NCBI RefSeq assembly: GCF_011758745.1
Contig: NZ_JAANOV010000001.1
Span: 5,084,001-5,148,000, forward strand
Source of the DNA: Amycolatopsis granulosa
GTDB taxonomy: Bacteria > Actinomycetota > Actinomycetes > Mycobacteriales > Pseudonocardiaceae
Reading direction: 5' to 3'
Length of the DNA stretch: 64,000 nucleotides
Shown one piece after another: positions 25,295 through 36,016 of the stretch (position 1 is its first letter; each line of letters opens with the position of its first letter). Both the position numbers and the translations under genes were made by a program. The notes beneath the pieces were generated by a model that saw only the letters and a list, made by a program, of their open reading frames with translations, was not told the origin of the DNA and made no database searches.

Positions 25295-26125
25295 ATGAAG
25301 TTCGGGATCGCCGCCTTCGTGACCGACGAAGGAATCCGCCCCGGCGCGCTGGGCCGCGCGCTGGAGGAACGCGGGTTCGACTCGCTGCTGCTCGCCGAGC
25401 ATTCGCACATCCCGGTCAGCCGGGAGAGCCCCTATCCCGGCGGGGGTGAGCTGCCGCGGGTCTACTACCGCACCCTCGACCCGTTCGTCGCGCTGACCGC
25501 GGCCGCGGCCGAGACCACCGACCTGCTCCTGTTCACCGGGGTCGCCCTGCTGGTCCAGCGCGACGTGATCCACACCGCCAAGGAGGTCGCGAGTCTCGAC
25601 CTCCTCTCCGGCGGCCGGGTCGTGTTCGGTGTGGGCGTGGGCTGGAACCGCGAGGAGATGCGCAACCACGGCACCGAACCACGCACCCGCGGCGCGTTGA
25701 TCGACGAGCAGCTCCAGGCGCTCAAGGCGATCTGGACCTCCGACGAGGCCGAGTTCCACGGCAAGCACGTCGACTTCGACCCGATCTGGCAGTGGCCCAA
25801 GCCGGTGCAGCGCCCGCACCCGCCGATCTACGTCGGCGGCGAGAGCGAGGCCGCGCTCACCCGGCTCGCCAGGCACGCCGACGGGTGGATGCCCCGGGCG
25901 CACACCTCGCCGCAGAAGATCAAGCGGGTCCGCGCGTGGCTGGCCGAGCAGGGCCGGCCGGACGTCCCGTTCACGGTGTTCGGCGCCGGGCGCAACGAGG
26001 AGGCGCTGGCCGGTTTCGCCGACGCCGGTGTCGAGCGCGTGACGTTCCTGCTGGGTACCCGTCCCGAGTCGGAGACGCTGACCAAGCTGGACGAGCTCGC
26101 CGCACTCGCGGAGGGCTACCGGTGA
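25295..26125 (+). CDS. LLM-class F420-dependent oxidoreductase, copy 1
   Basis: A 276-residue luciferase-like TIM-barrel flavin/F420 oxidoreductase. Signature pieces are LLAEHSHIPVSRESPYPGGG, LDPFVALTAAAAETT, SLDLLSGGRVVFGVGVGWN and PPIYVGGESEAALTRLARHADGWMP. They match the TIGR03619-type subgroup that includes mycobacterial Rv3520c. The hydride carrier is expected to be coenzyme F420; the substrate is unknown. GGAGG stands before the ATG. It overlaps the next gene by four bases (GTGA), and the two proteins are clearly paralogous. Confidence 0.87.
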   Translation: MKFGIAAFVTDEGIRPGALGRALEERGFDSLLLAEHSHIPVSRESPYPGGGELPRVYYRTLDPFVALTAAAAETTDLLLFTGVALLVQRDVIHTAKEVASLDLLSGGRVVFGVGVGWNREEMRNHGTEPRTRGALIDEQLQALKAIWTSDEAEFHGKHVDFDPIWQWPKPVQRPHPPIYVGGESEAALTRLARHADGWMPRAHTSPQKIKRVRAWLAEQGRPDVPFTVFGAGRNEEALAGFADAGVERVTFLLGTRPESETLTKLDELAALAEGYR

Positions 26126-26931
26126 AGCTGGGGATCTCGACGTTCGTCACGGACGAGAGCGCGCGCCCGGAGGTGCTCGCGAAGGCGGTCGAGGAGCGCG
26201 GGTTCGACTCGCTGCTGCTCGCGGAGCATTCGCACATCCCGGTCAGCCGGGAGTCCCCGTACCCGCCTGGTGGCGAGATGGCGCGCCACTACTACCGCGC
26301 GCTCGACCCGTTCGTCGCGCTGACCGCGGCCGCCGCCGCGACCACGACGCTCACGCTGGGCACCGGGATCGCGCTGCTGATCCAGCGGGACGTGCTGCAC
26401 ACCGCGAAGTCCGTCGCGAGCCTGGACCTGCTGTCCGGTGGGCGGTTCCTGTTCGGCGTCGGCGCCGGCTGGAACCGCGAGGAGATGCGCAACCACGGCA
26501 CGGACCCGCGCACCCGCGGCGCGCTGCTGGACGAGCAGATCCAGGCGCTACGGACACTGTGGACGAATGACGAGGCGGAGTTCCACGGCGTGCACGTGAA
26601 CTTCGACCCGGTGTTCCAGTGGCCCAAGCCGGCCCGCGAGGTGCCCGTCTACATCGGCGGCACCAGCGCGGCGGCCCTCGACCGGGCGAAGCGGCTCGGC
26701 GCCGGGTGGATGCCCAGCGCGGTGCGTGACCCGGAAGCGGCGACCGCGCAGCTGGCGCACGCCGGCTCGGTGCCGGTGACGGCAACGTCCGCGCCCCCGG
26801 ACCCGGGTCTGCTCGACGCCTACGCCGAGGCCGGGGCCGAGCGGGTCACGCTCGTCCTGCCCGCGTCGTCGCCGGGCAGCGCGATGCGCCGCCTCGACGC
26901 GCTCGCCGCGCTGGTTCCCCGGTTCAGGTGA
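26122..26931 (+). CDS. LLM-class F420-dependent oxidoreductase, copy 2
   Basis: A 269-residue paralogue of the preceding gene, nearly superimposable over the first 200 residues (LLAEHSHIPVSRESPYPPGG; SLDLLSGGRFLFGVGAGWN; NHGTDPRTRGALLDEQIQAL). The C-terminal third is shorter and more diverged (RAKRLGAGWMPSAVRDPEAA). The GTG start overlaps the stop of copy 1. The likely origin is tandem duplication, with divergence in the part that shapes the substrate pocket. Its last eight bases overlap the end of the opposing beta-lactamase-fold gene. Confidence 0.86.
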   Translation: MKLGISTFVTDESARPEVLAKAVEERGFDSLLLAEHSHIPVSRESPYPPGGEMARHYYRALDPFVALTAAAAATTTLTLGTGIALLIQRDVLHTAKSVASLDLLSGGRFLFGVGAGWNREEMRNHGTDPRTRGALLDEQIQALRTLWTNDEAEFHGVHVNFDPVFQWPKPAREVPVYIGGTSAAALDRAKRLGAGWMPSAVRDPEAATAQLAHAGSVPVTATSAPPDPGLLDAYAEAGAERVTLVLPASSPGSAMRRLDALAALVPRFR

Positions 26932-27793
26932 GCAGCGGCCGCAGGGCGGCGGTGCCGGCGGTCAGGGCCGGCGGGAGCGCGACGTAGGACCTGAGCGGCG
27001 CGCTGCTCAGCACGACCACCACGTACCGCGCGTCGGCGCCGAGCAGACCCGTCGTGTGGTGGAAAGCCTTTCCGTCGCTGGTGCCCCAGCCCTGTTTGAT
27101 CGCCCACGTCGTGCCGGGCAGCGCGTCCGGGATGCCGAAGTACTGGTACTTGCCGTCCGCAGCCGTCGCCGGTGCGCGGCACAGGGCGCGGTAGAGCAGG
27201 TCGCGCGCCGGCCGGGGCAGGCTCTCCTCGAGGTAGCGGTAGACCGTGACGACGTCTTCGGCGGTGATCCGGGTGGAGCCCCACTGGCCGGGCGTGGCCG
27301 GCGGTTGGGTGCCGTGCAGCCCCAGCAGGTGCGCCACGCGGGTCACCAGCGCGTCGCCACCCTGCTGCACCCAGAAGGCACTGGCGATGGTGTCGTCGCT
27401 GGCGCTGATCATCCGGGTGAGCCGGGCCTGCGTGTGCGCGTCGGGCACCTCCCAGTGGCCGGCGCGCAGCACGTCCAGCGCGATCAGCAACTTGACCACG
27501 GACATCGACGCGAACTGCCGGTCGGGGTCCAGCCGCGTCAGCACGGTGCCGGTGCGCCGGTCGAACACCTCGACCGCGACCTGGGCGGCGGGCAGTGCCG
27601 CTCGCACCCGTTCCCGCACCTGCATGGCGATGTCCGCGTCCGCCCGGGGAACCGTGGCGTGCGTGGCGGTCAGCTTCGGGACGGTGCTCGCCAGCGAGGT
27701 CGGGGATTGGTGCCCGACGGTGAGGATCAGCGTGGTGACCGCGGCGAACACGGCAGCGGGGAGCGCGACCTTGGCGGCCGTCTTGCCTCTCAT
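26924..27793 (-). CDS. Exported class A beta-lactamase-fold serine hydrolase
   Basis: About 289 residues. An Arg/Lys start followed by a hydrophobic stretch (VALPAAVFAAVTTLILTVG) gives a signal/anchor. The domain carries S-V-V-K (SxxK motif, FASMSVVKLL, about residue 95), SDD in ISASDDTIAS where SDN is usual, and KQGWG where KTG is usual. The fold is that of beta-lactamase/DD-peptidase-like enzymes, but the changed second and third motifs make true penicillinase activity doubtful. A cell-wall-related or lipoprotein-like role is possible. The ATG at 27793 is used; a GTG two codons earlier is equally possible. Confidence 0.75.
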   Translation of the reverse strand: MRGKTAAKVALPAAVFAAVTTLILTVGHQSPTSLASTVPKLTATHATVPRADADIAMQVRERVRAALPAAQVAVEVFDRRTGTVLTRLDPDRQFASMSVVKLLIALDVLRAGHWEVPDAHTQARLTRMISASDDTIASAFWVQQGGDALVTRVAHLLGLHGTQPPATPGQWGSTRITAEDVVTVYRYLEESLPRPARDLLYRALCRAPATAADGKYQYFGIPDALPGTTWAIKQGWGTSDGKAFHHTTGLLGADARYVVVVLSSAPLRSYVALPPALTAGTAALRPLLT

Positions 27794-27859
27794 GCCCACC
27801 AGACGCGGGCACGATCATGACTTGTTGCGGCCGGATCGCGGGTCCCCGGCGAACCGGTG

Positions 27860-28495
27860 TCAGCGCGTGTCGTCCAGCAGCAGGTGCACCGACAGCTCCA
27901 GCCGGTTCGCGACATCGGCGGCCGAGGCGCGCCGGGTCACCCAGGCCACCAGGTTCGCCATCCACACGTCGGCGATGAGGTGGAACACCGCGCGGTCGTG
28001 CTCGGTCGGCTCCTCGATGCCCATGGCGCGGGCGAACATGCTCTCCAGCAGCCGCCCGACCTGTTCGACCTCGGCCGCGGCCGTGGTGTCGGCGAACATG
28101 AACGCGCGCACCATCGCTTCGGTCAGGTGCGGATCGCGCTGCATCAGCCGGGTGTTGCGGCTGAGCACGAAGATGAGCCGTTCGGTCGGCGTGTCGCCGG
28201 GGATGCTGGTGCGCTGCAGCTTCTCGTGCGCGCGCTCGAACTCGCGCGCCAGACCCGACACCAGCAGGTGGATCTTGGACGGGAAGTAGCGGTAGAGGGT
28301 GCCCAGCGCGACGTCGGCCTTCTCGGCGACGGCCCGCATCTGGACGGCGTCGTACCCGCCCTTGGACGCCAGCGCCAGCGTCGCGTCGATGATGCGCCTG
28401 CGCCGGTCCCGCTGCGCGGCGGAACCGAGCTCGTCGCTGGGCAGCGCGCTCAGCCCGTTCTTCGGTTGGGTGGACGTCTTCGCTCTGGCGGCCAT
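27860..28495 (-). CDS. kstR: KstR, TetR-family repressor of sterol catabolism
   Basis: A 211-residue TetR regulator. The region from ELGSAAQRDRRRRIIDATLA through SKGGYDAVQMRAVAEKADVA and LGTLYRYFPSKIHLLVSGLA follows mycobacterial KstR (Rv3574) almost residue for residue. So do LTEAMVRAFMFADTTAAAEV and DVWMANLVAWVTRRASAADV further on. Known function: binds TNNAACNNGTTNNA operators and is released by a 3-oxo-cholestenoyl-type CoA thioester, derepressing cholesterol genes. The ATG at 28495 is 12 bases from a KstR box, so it is autoregulated. It is divergent from fadE34, as in Mycobacterium. A 16-residue N-terminal extension precedes the conserved part. Confidence 0.95.
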   Translation of the reverse strand: MAARAKTSTQPKNGLSALPSDELGSAAQRDRRRRIIDATLALASKGGYDAVQMRAVAEKADVALGTLYRYFPSKIHLLVSGLAREFERAHEKLQRTSIPGDTPTERLIFVLSRNTRLMQRDPHLTEAMVRAFMFADTTAAAEVEQVGRLLESMFARAMGIEEPTEHDRAVFHLIADVWMANLVAWVTRRASAADVANRLELSVHLLLDDTR

Positions 28496-28507
28496 CGGCA
28501 CCTGCTC

Positions 28508-28521
28508 CGGAACTTGTTTCA
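28508..28521. promoter_or_regulatory. KstR operator 1 (kstR side)
   Basis: CGGAACTTGTTTCA matches the KstR consensus TNNAACNNGTTNNA at all fixed positions except the first T. It lies 13 bases upstream of the kstR ATG and fits autoregulation. Confidence 0.75.
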
Positions 28522-28586
28522 GTTTCGCTCGACAGTTTACCGGTAGGTCTGCTGATCTCGCGCAGGGAGTGATCTGGCCGAAAAAC

Positions 28587-28600
28587 TGAAACACGTTCTA
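28587..28600. promoter_or_regulatory. KstR operator 2 (fadE34 side)
   Basis: TGAAACACGTTCTA is a perfect TNNAACNNGTTNNA match. It ends two bases before the GTG and 11 bases before the ATG of fadE34, so it overlaps the transcription start region of a leaderless or short-leader mRNA. Confidence 0.85.
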
Positions 28601-28611
28601 TAGTGAGCCGC

Positions 28612-30606
<1,995 letters not shown>

Positions 30607-30637
30607 ACTGTCGGTGGTCCCGCCTAGGGTGACCGCC

Positions 30638-33274
30638 GTGGACTGGACCGCGACCACCAGGGCGATCTTCGTGCCCTCCGACCCGCCCCGCGACGGCGTG
30701 CTGGCCGTGTGGGGGGACGAGCCGGGGCCGACGCCGGTCGAGCTCGTGCTGCCCGGGGCGGGCAAGTCCGTGCACCGCACCAAGGTCGGGGCGCACGTCC
30801 TCCCGCTCGCCGACGCCCTGCCGCGGTTGCTCGCCGCCGGCGACGGCAGCCCGGGCCTGCGCGCGTGGTCGGCGGCGGTGGCGGCGGGAGCGGACCTGGT
30901 CTCCCGCGGCCGGGTGCGGCCGGTGCCGGGGCCGGGCGCGGTGGCGGCCTGGCGGGCCGGCCCGCTCGACCGGGCGGACGAGGAACTGCTGCGGGACCTG
31001 GCCGCGGCCCTGCCGCCCGAGGCCCACGCCCTGCCGCTGTCCGGCCTCAAGCGGATCCGCCTGCACTCGCCGGAGACCCTGGTGCGCGCGCTCTGGGACG
31101 CCACCGCCGACGTGCTCGCCGGCGGGGCCGCCGCGGACGGGGCACAGCTCCAGCTCCGCGTCGAGGTCCGGGAGACCGGCGACGGCTTCGCCTTCGCCGG
31201 CGTCCTGGCGCTGCGCAGCCGCGCCGACCCCAGCCTGGTGGTGGACGCGGCCGCGCTGCCGGATGCGCCGGCGGCGGTGCGGTCCCGGTTCGGCGGTCAG
31301 GTGCAGGCCCAGCTGCTCGTCGCGGTGCGGCGCGCCGCCCGCGCCTGGCCGCCGCTGGGCCGCCTGCTCGGCGCCGCCGCGCCGGCCGGGCTGTCCCTGG
31401 ACGACGCCGAGGTCGCCGAGCTGCTCGACGACGGCCGGGGCGCGCTGGCCGCTGCCGGTGTCGAGGTGCTGTGGCCACGCGGCCTGGCCGCCGAGCCGGT
31501 ACGGGTGCGGGCGAGCGTCACGCCGTCGCCGGGCGGCGAGGGCGTGTTCCGCCTGAGCGAGCTGTTGCGCTTCCGCTGGCAGCTGAGTGTGGGCGAGCAG
31601 ACCCTGACGGACGCCGAGGTCACCGCGCTCGCCGAGGCCAAGCGCCCGCTGGTGCGGCTGCGCGGGCACTGGGTGCGGGTGGACGACGCTCTGCTGTCCC
31701 GCCTGCGCGCGGTGCGCCGGCCGGTCAGCGGTGCGCAGGCGCTCGCCGCGGCACTGACCGGCGAACTCGAGCTCGGCGGCGAGCACGTGGACTTCGCCGC
31801 CCCGCCGGCGCTCGCCGGGCTCGCCGCCCGGTTGCGCGCACCGGGGGAGCCGGTCGAACCGGACGCCGGCCTGCGGGCCACCCTGCGGCCCTACCAGCGC
31901 GCCGGGTTGTCCTGGCTGGCGCGCATGACCGAGCTGGGGCTCGGTGGCGTCCTCGCCGACGACATGGGCCTGGGCAAGACGATCCAGCTGATCGCGCTGC
32001 ACCTGCACCGGCGTGCGCTCGGCGCGGGTCCGACGCTGGTGCTGTGCCCGGTGTCGCTGCTGGGCAACTGGGAACGCGAGGTGTCGCGGTTCGCGCCGGC
32101 GGTCCCGGTGCGGCGCTTCCACGGCGGCGGGCGGCACCTGGCCGGGGTGGCGCCGGACGGGATCGTGCTCGCCACCTACGGGGTGCTGCGCCGCGACCGG
32201 GCCGCGCTGTCCGAAGTGGACTGGGGCCTGGTGGCGGCGGACGAGGCCCAGCACGTGAAGAACCCGCAGTCGGTGACGGCCAGGGAGTTGCGCCGTATCC
32301 CGGCCGCGGCCCGTGTCGCGCTCACCGGGACGCCGGTGGAGAACCGGCTCACCGACCTGTGGTCCATTCTGGACTGGACCACCCCGGGCCTGCTCGGCAC
32401 CCTGGAGCACTTCCGCCGCACCATCGTGCGCCCGGTCGAGCGCCACCGGGACGCAGCCGCCGCCGACCGGCTGGCGGCGACGGTGCGGCCGTTCCTGTTG
32501 CGGCGCCGCAAGACCGACCCGGACATCGCGCCGGAGCTGCCGCGCAAGACCGAGACCGACCGGTACGTGCCGCTGACCGCGGAGCAGGCCACCCTGTACG
32601 AGGCCGTCGTGCGGGAGAACCTGGCGGTGATCCGGGAGTCCCGTGGCGTGCGGCGGCGTGGGCAGGTGCTCAAGCTGCTCACCGCGCTGAAGCAGATCTG
32701 CAACCACCCGGCGCAGTACCTGAAGGAGGCCGGGCCGCTGCCCGGGAGGTCGGGCAAGCTGGCCGCGTTCGAGGAGCTGCTGGACGTGATCCTCGACGAG
32801 GGTGAGAGCGTGCTGGTGTTCAGCCAGTACGTGCGCCTGTGCCGGTTGCTGGCGGCGCGGCTGGGCGAACGCGGGTTGCCGGTGCAACTGCTGTCCGGCG
32901 CGGATTCCGCGGGGGAGCGGGAGGTGAAGGTGGCACGGTTCCAGCGAGGTGACGTGCCGGTGTTCCTGTTGTCGCTCAAGGCTGGGGGCGTCGGGCTGAA
33001 CCTGACCCGCGCGACGCACGTGATCCACTACGACCGCTGGTGGAATCCCGCGGTGGAGGACCAGGCGACCGACCGGGCCCACCGGATCGGCCAGGACCGA
33101 CCGGTGCAGGTCCACCGCCTCGTCGCGGAGGGCACGGTGGAGGAGCGGGTGGCCACCGTGCTCGCCGCGAAGCGCCGCCTGGCGGAGGACGTGATCGGTT
33201 CCGGGGAGGACTGGATCACCGACCTGTCCGACGAGGAGCTGACCACGCTGGTCCGGCTGGGTGAGCCGGGCTGA
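30638..33274 (+). CDS. SNF2-family DEAD/DEAH helicase
   Basis: About 878 residues. A poorly conserved 400-residue N-terminal region precedes a full SNF2 motor: Walker A DDMGLGKTIQL, DEAQ box ADEAQHVKN, motif III LTGTPVENRL, motif IV VFSQYVRLC, motifs V/VI LKAGGVGLNL and DRAHRIGQ. It resembles actinobacterial HelZ (Rv2101). Such ATPases translocate on DNA and remodel protein-DNA complexes; the cellular role here is unknown. GTG 30638 follows AGGGTGA; GTG codons at 30614 and 30629 are alternatives. It has no KstR box and no obvious link to sterol genes. Its end is seven bases from the convergent esterase gene. Confidence 0.9.
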   Translation: MDWTATTRAIFVPSDPPRDGVLAVWGDEPGPTPVELVLPGAGKSVHRTKVGAHVLPLADALPRLLAAGDGSPGLRAWSAAVAAGADLVSRGRVRPVPGPGAVAAWRAGPLDRADEELLRDLAAALPPEAHALPLSGLKRIRLHSPETLVRALWDATADVLAGGAAADGAQLQLRVEVRETGDGFAFAGVLALRSRADPSLVVDAAALPDAPAAVRSRFGGQVQAQLLVAVRRAARAWPPLGRLLGAAAPAGLSLDDAEVAELLDDGRGALAAAGVEVLWPRGLAAEPVRVRASVTPSPGGEGVFRLSELLRFRWQLSVGEQTLTDAEVTALAEAKRPLVRLRGHWVRVDDALLSRLRAVRRPVSGAQALAAALTGELELGGEHVDFAAPPALAGLAARLRAPGEPVEPDAGLRATLRPYQRAGLSWLARMTELGLGGVLADDMGLGKTIQLIALHLHRRALGAGPTLVLCPVSLLGNWEREVSRFAPAVPVRRFHGGGRHLAGVAPDGIVLATYGVLRRDRAALSEVDWGLVAADEAQHVKNPQSVTARELRRIPAAARVALTGTPVENRLTDLWSILDWTTPGLLGTLEHFRRTIVRPVERHRDAAAADRLAATVRPFLLRRRKTDPDIAPELPRKTETDRYVPLTAEQATLYEAVVRENLAVIRESRGVRRRGQVLKLLTALKQICNHPAQYLKEAGPLPGRSGKLAAFEELLDVILDEGESVLVFSQYVRLCRLLAARLGERGLPVQLLSGADSAGEREVKVARFQRGDVPVFLLSLKAGGVGLNLTRATHVIHYDRWWNPAVEDQATDRAHRIGQDRPVQVHRLVAEGTVEERVATVLAAKRRLAEDVIGSGEDWITDLSDEELTTLVRLGEPG

Positions 33275-33281
33275 GTTCCGG

Positions 33282-34523
33282 TCAGGTGCCCTGGCGGAGC
33301 CAACGCAGATAGGTCCACTCCAGGAAGCGTTCCACCCCCCGTATCACGTGGGCGCTGCGGATGGACGGGAAGACGTCGAACGCGTGCTGCGCGCCGGGCA
33401 GCTCCGCGTACGCCACCGGCTGTCCGGAGGTCTGGCGCAGGCGCCGGACGAACTCGCGCGCCTCCCGGACCGGCACCAGCGAGTCGTGCGCGCCGTGGAT
33501 CACGAAGAACGGCGGCGCCGTGTCGGTGATCCGCTCCAGCGGGGAGGCGGCGAGGTACTCGTCCAGGTGCCGCGCCGGGTCCTTGCCCACCACGTACCGG
33601 GCCAGCAGCGTGTGCAACCGCACCGTGCTGGCCCGCGAACCGCTCGACGCGGCGAAGTCGTACACCCCGTAGTGCGGCACGCACGCCTGCACCCCGGTGT
33701 CGGCGTCGGCGAAACCCGGTTGCAGTCCCGCGTCGTTCGCGGTGAGCGCCAGCAGCGCGGCCAGGTGACCGCCGGCCGAACCGCCCGTGGCGGCCAGGAA
33801 CGCCGGATCGCCGCCGTATTCGCCGATGTGTTCGCGGATCCACGCCACCGCGCGCTTGATGCCGACGATGTGGTCCGGCCAGTGCGCCTTCGGCGACAGC
33901 GGGTAGTTCACCGCCACGCACACCCAGCCGCGCTGCGCCATGTGCAGCATCAGCGGAATGCCCTGGTGGTCCTTGCTGTCCACCATCCAGGCGCCGCCGT
34001 GGATCTGCAGCAGCACCGGGCGCCCCCGCACCGGTTCACGCGGCCGGTAGATGTCCATCAGGAACCGCTTGCCCCCCGGCGCGTAGGCGAGGTTGCGGTC
34101 GCGCCGCACGTCCGGGTTGCGCATCCGGAACGGCAGCACCAGCTGCCCCCACGGCGTCGCCAGGTCCCGCGGGTCCGGCGGGCGTTCCAGATCCGCCGCG
34201 TACCGCGGCCCGAGCGCCTCCGCCAGCGCCTGCTCCACCGCGCCCTTCGCCCGCTGCGACGTCACGACCAGCGACCCCAGCCCGGCCACCGACGCCGCGG
34301 CGAGCCCCAGGCCGGCCCGGTCCGCCCGCGTGCGCAGCCCGTACCGCGCCAGGTGCGCGGCCGTGTCGGCGACCGTGAGCGCGAGCAGGTGCGGCGCGAG
34401 CTCCCCGGTCAGCCAGCCGGCGAAGAACGCGGGCACCGAGGCGCGCACCCCGGGCACCGGGCGCAGCGCGTTCGCCGTCAGGGCGAGCTGCAGGGCCCGC
34501 CGGGTGCGGAAACGGGGTCGCAT
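33282..34523 (-). CDS. Alpha/beta-hydrolase esterase (Lip/HSL-like)
   Basis: A 413-residue carboxylesterase resembling mycobacterial LipC/LipM. A hydrophobic, probably membrane-associated N-terminus (about residues 20-95) precedes the hydrolase core: oxyanion motif IHGGAWMVDSKDHQG, nucleophile ATGGSAGGHLAALL (Ser about residue 263), and acid/base residues in HGAHDSLVPV and PGAQHAFD. It probably cleaves lipid or steryl esters near the membrane. It is divergent from a WS/DGAT gene (38-base gap), so hydrolysis and synthesis of storage esters are encoded side by side. Confidence 0.85.
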   Translation of the reverse strand: MRPRFRTRRALQLALTANALRPVPGVRASVPAFFAGWLTGELAPHLLALTVADTAAHLARYGLRTRADRAGLGLAAASVAGLGSLVVTSQRAKGAVEQALAEALGPRYAADLERPPDPRDLATPWGQLVLPFRMRNPDVRRDRNLAYAPGGKRFLMDIYRPREPVRGRPVLLQIHGGAWMVDSKDHQGIPLMLHMAQRGWVCVAVNYPLSPKAHWPDHIVGIKRAVAWIREHIGEYGGDPAFLAATGGSAGGHLAALLALTANDAGLQPGFADADTGVQACVPHYGVYDFAASSGSRASTVRLHTLLARYVVGKDPARHLDEYLAASPLERITDTAPPFFVIHGAHDSLVPVREAREFVRRLRQTSGQPVAYAELPGAQHAFDVFPSIRSAHVIRGVERFLEWTYLRWLRQGT

Positions 34524-34561
34524 GTCCCATGATCGTAGTCGCTTTCCCTTACCCTTACCGG

Positions 34562-35959
34562 GTGCGACCGCTCAGTGGACTCGACGCCAGTTTCCTGTAC
34601 CTGGAAACGTCTTCGCAGGTGCTGCACGTGTGCGGGCTGCTCACCCTGGACGGGTCGAGCATCCCGGGTGGTTACCGCTTCGCGGAGTTCAAGCACACGC
34701 TCGCCGGGCGGATCCGCGCGATCCCGGAGTTCCGCCGGAAGCTGCACAATTCCCCGCTGAACTTCCTGCACCCGGTGTGGGTCGAGGACGACGCGTTCGA
34801 CATCGACCACCACGTGCACCGCGTCGCGGTGCCCGCGCCGGGCGACCGGGAGACGCTGGCCGAGTTGTGCGCCCACTTCGCCGGTCAGCCGCTCAACCGG
34901 GACCGGCCGCTGTGGGAGATGTACGTGATCGAGGGCCTGCCCGGCGACCAGGTCGCGGTGTTGTTCAAGATGCACCACGCGACCGTCGACGGGGTCGGCG
35001 GTGCCGGCCTGATCGCCTACCTGGCGGGCACCGAACCGGGTGAACTTCCGCCGCTGCCGGACCCCGAGCCCAACCTCGGGCCGCCCTCGCACCTGAAGCT
35101 GCTGCGCGCGAGCGTCCAGGAGCTGGCGCGGCGCCCGGTGGAGGTGGCCAAGCTGCTGCCCGGTCTCGCCGGGATGGCGCCGCGCTGGCTCGGCCGCGCG
35201 CTGCGCCGTCAGGGCATGCCGGTCCCGTTCACCGCGCCGCGCACCTCGTTCAACTCCACGATCACCGGCGTGCGCAGCATCGCCTACGGCACCGTGGATC
35301 TCGACGACGTCAAGACGGTGAAGAACGCCTTCGGCGTGAAGGTGAACGACGTGGTCCTGGCGCTGTGCGCGGGCGCGCTGCGCCGGTACCTGGACGGGCG
35401 TGGCGAACTGCCGCAGGATCCGCTGGTCGCGACCGTCCCGGTGTCCACGCTGGGCCGCACCGGCCAGGAGGGCGACAGCAGCAACAAGGTGTCCGCGTTC
35501 TTCGCGGCCCTGCCCACGCACCTGCCGGAGGCCGCCGCGCGGATCTACGCGGCCGCGGAGAGCAACCGGCAGGCCAAGGAGCACCACCACGAGATCGACG
35601 CCGACATGCTGCAGGACTGGGCGCAGTTCGCCGCGCCCGGCCTGTTCGGGCTCGCCGTGCGGGCGTACGCGGCGCTGCGCCTGGCGGACAAGCACCCGGT
35701 GGTGCACAACCTGGTCGTCTCCAACGTGCCCGGTCCGCCGATGCCGCTGTACTTCGTCGGCGCGCGGGTCACCGCGTTCTACCCGCTCGGCCCGGTGTTC
35801 CACGGAGCCGGGCTGAACGTGACCGTGCTGTCCTACGCCGGCACGATGGACATCGGCCTGCTCGCCGCGCGAGAACTGGTTCCAGATGTGTGGGTGCTCG
35901 CCGAGGCGATGCGGGACGAGATGCGGGAACTGCTGGCGGCGGCCACGGCCCTTGCCTGA
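34562..35959 (+). CDS. Wax ester synthase/diacylglycerol acyltransferase (WS/DGAT)
   Basis: About 465 residues. The family start LSGLDASFLYLETSSQVLHV and the catalytic HHxxxDG motif (MHHATVDGVGGAG, about residue 140) are present. So are SNKVSAFFAALPTHLPEAA and the C-terminal NVPGPPMPLYFVGARV. It transfers acyl-CoA to diacylglycerol or fatty alcohols to make storage lipid. I chose the GTG at 34562 because family members begin there; the ATG 11 codons earlier has no ribosome site. It is divergent from the esterase and directly upstream of the fadE28 operon, but separated from it by a KstR-controlled promoter. Confidence 0.92.
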   Translation: MRPLSGLDASFLYLETSSQVLHVCGLLTLDGSSIPGGYRFAEFKHTLAGRIRAIPEFRRKLHNSPLNFLHPVWVEDDAFDIDHHVHRVAVPAPGDRETLAELCAHFAGQPLNRDRPLWEMYVIEGLPGDQVAVLFKMHHATVDGVGGAGLIAYLAGTEPGELPPLPDPEPNLGPPSHLKLLRASVQELARRPVEVAKLLPGLAGMAPRWLGRALRRQGMPVPFTAPRTSFNSTITGVRSIAYGTVDLDDVKTVKNAFGVKVNDVVLALCAGALRRYLDGRGELPQDPLVATVPVSTLGRTGQEGDSSNKVSAFFAALPTHLPEAAARIYAAAESNRQAKEHHHEIDADMLQDWAQFAAPGLFGLAVRAYAALRLADKHPVVHNLVVSNVPGPPMPLYFVGARVTAFYPLGPVFHGAGLNVTVLSYAGTMDIGLLAARELVPDVWVLAEAMRDEMRELLAAATALA

Positions 35960-35980
35960 ACGCGCCTCCTCGGCTAAGAC

Positions 35981-35994
35981 TAGAACAGGTTTCA
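35981..35994. promoter_or_regulatory. KstR operator 3 (fadE28 operon)
   Basis: TAGAACAGGTTTCA is a perfect TNNAACNNGTTNNA match, 22 bases before the GTG of fadE28. It should control the whole fadE28-fadE29-chsH2-chsH1-ltp2 operon. Confidence 0.88.
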
Positions 35995-36016
35995 GTCTTG
36001 CTGCCGAGGAGCCGGT

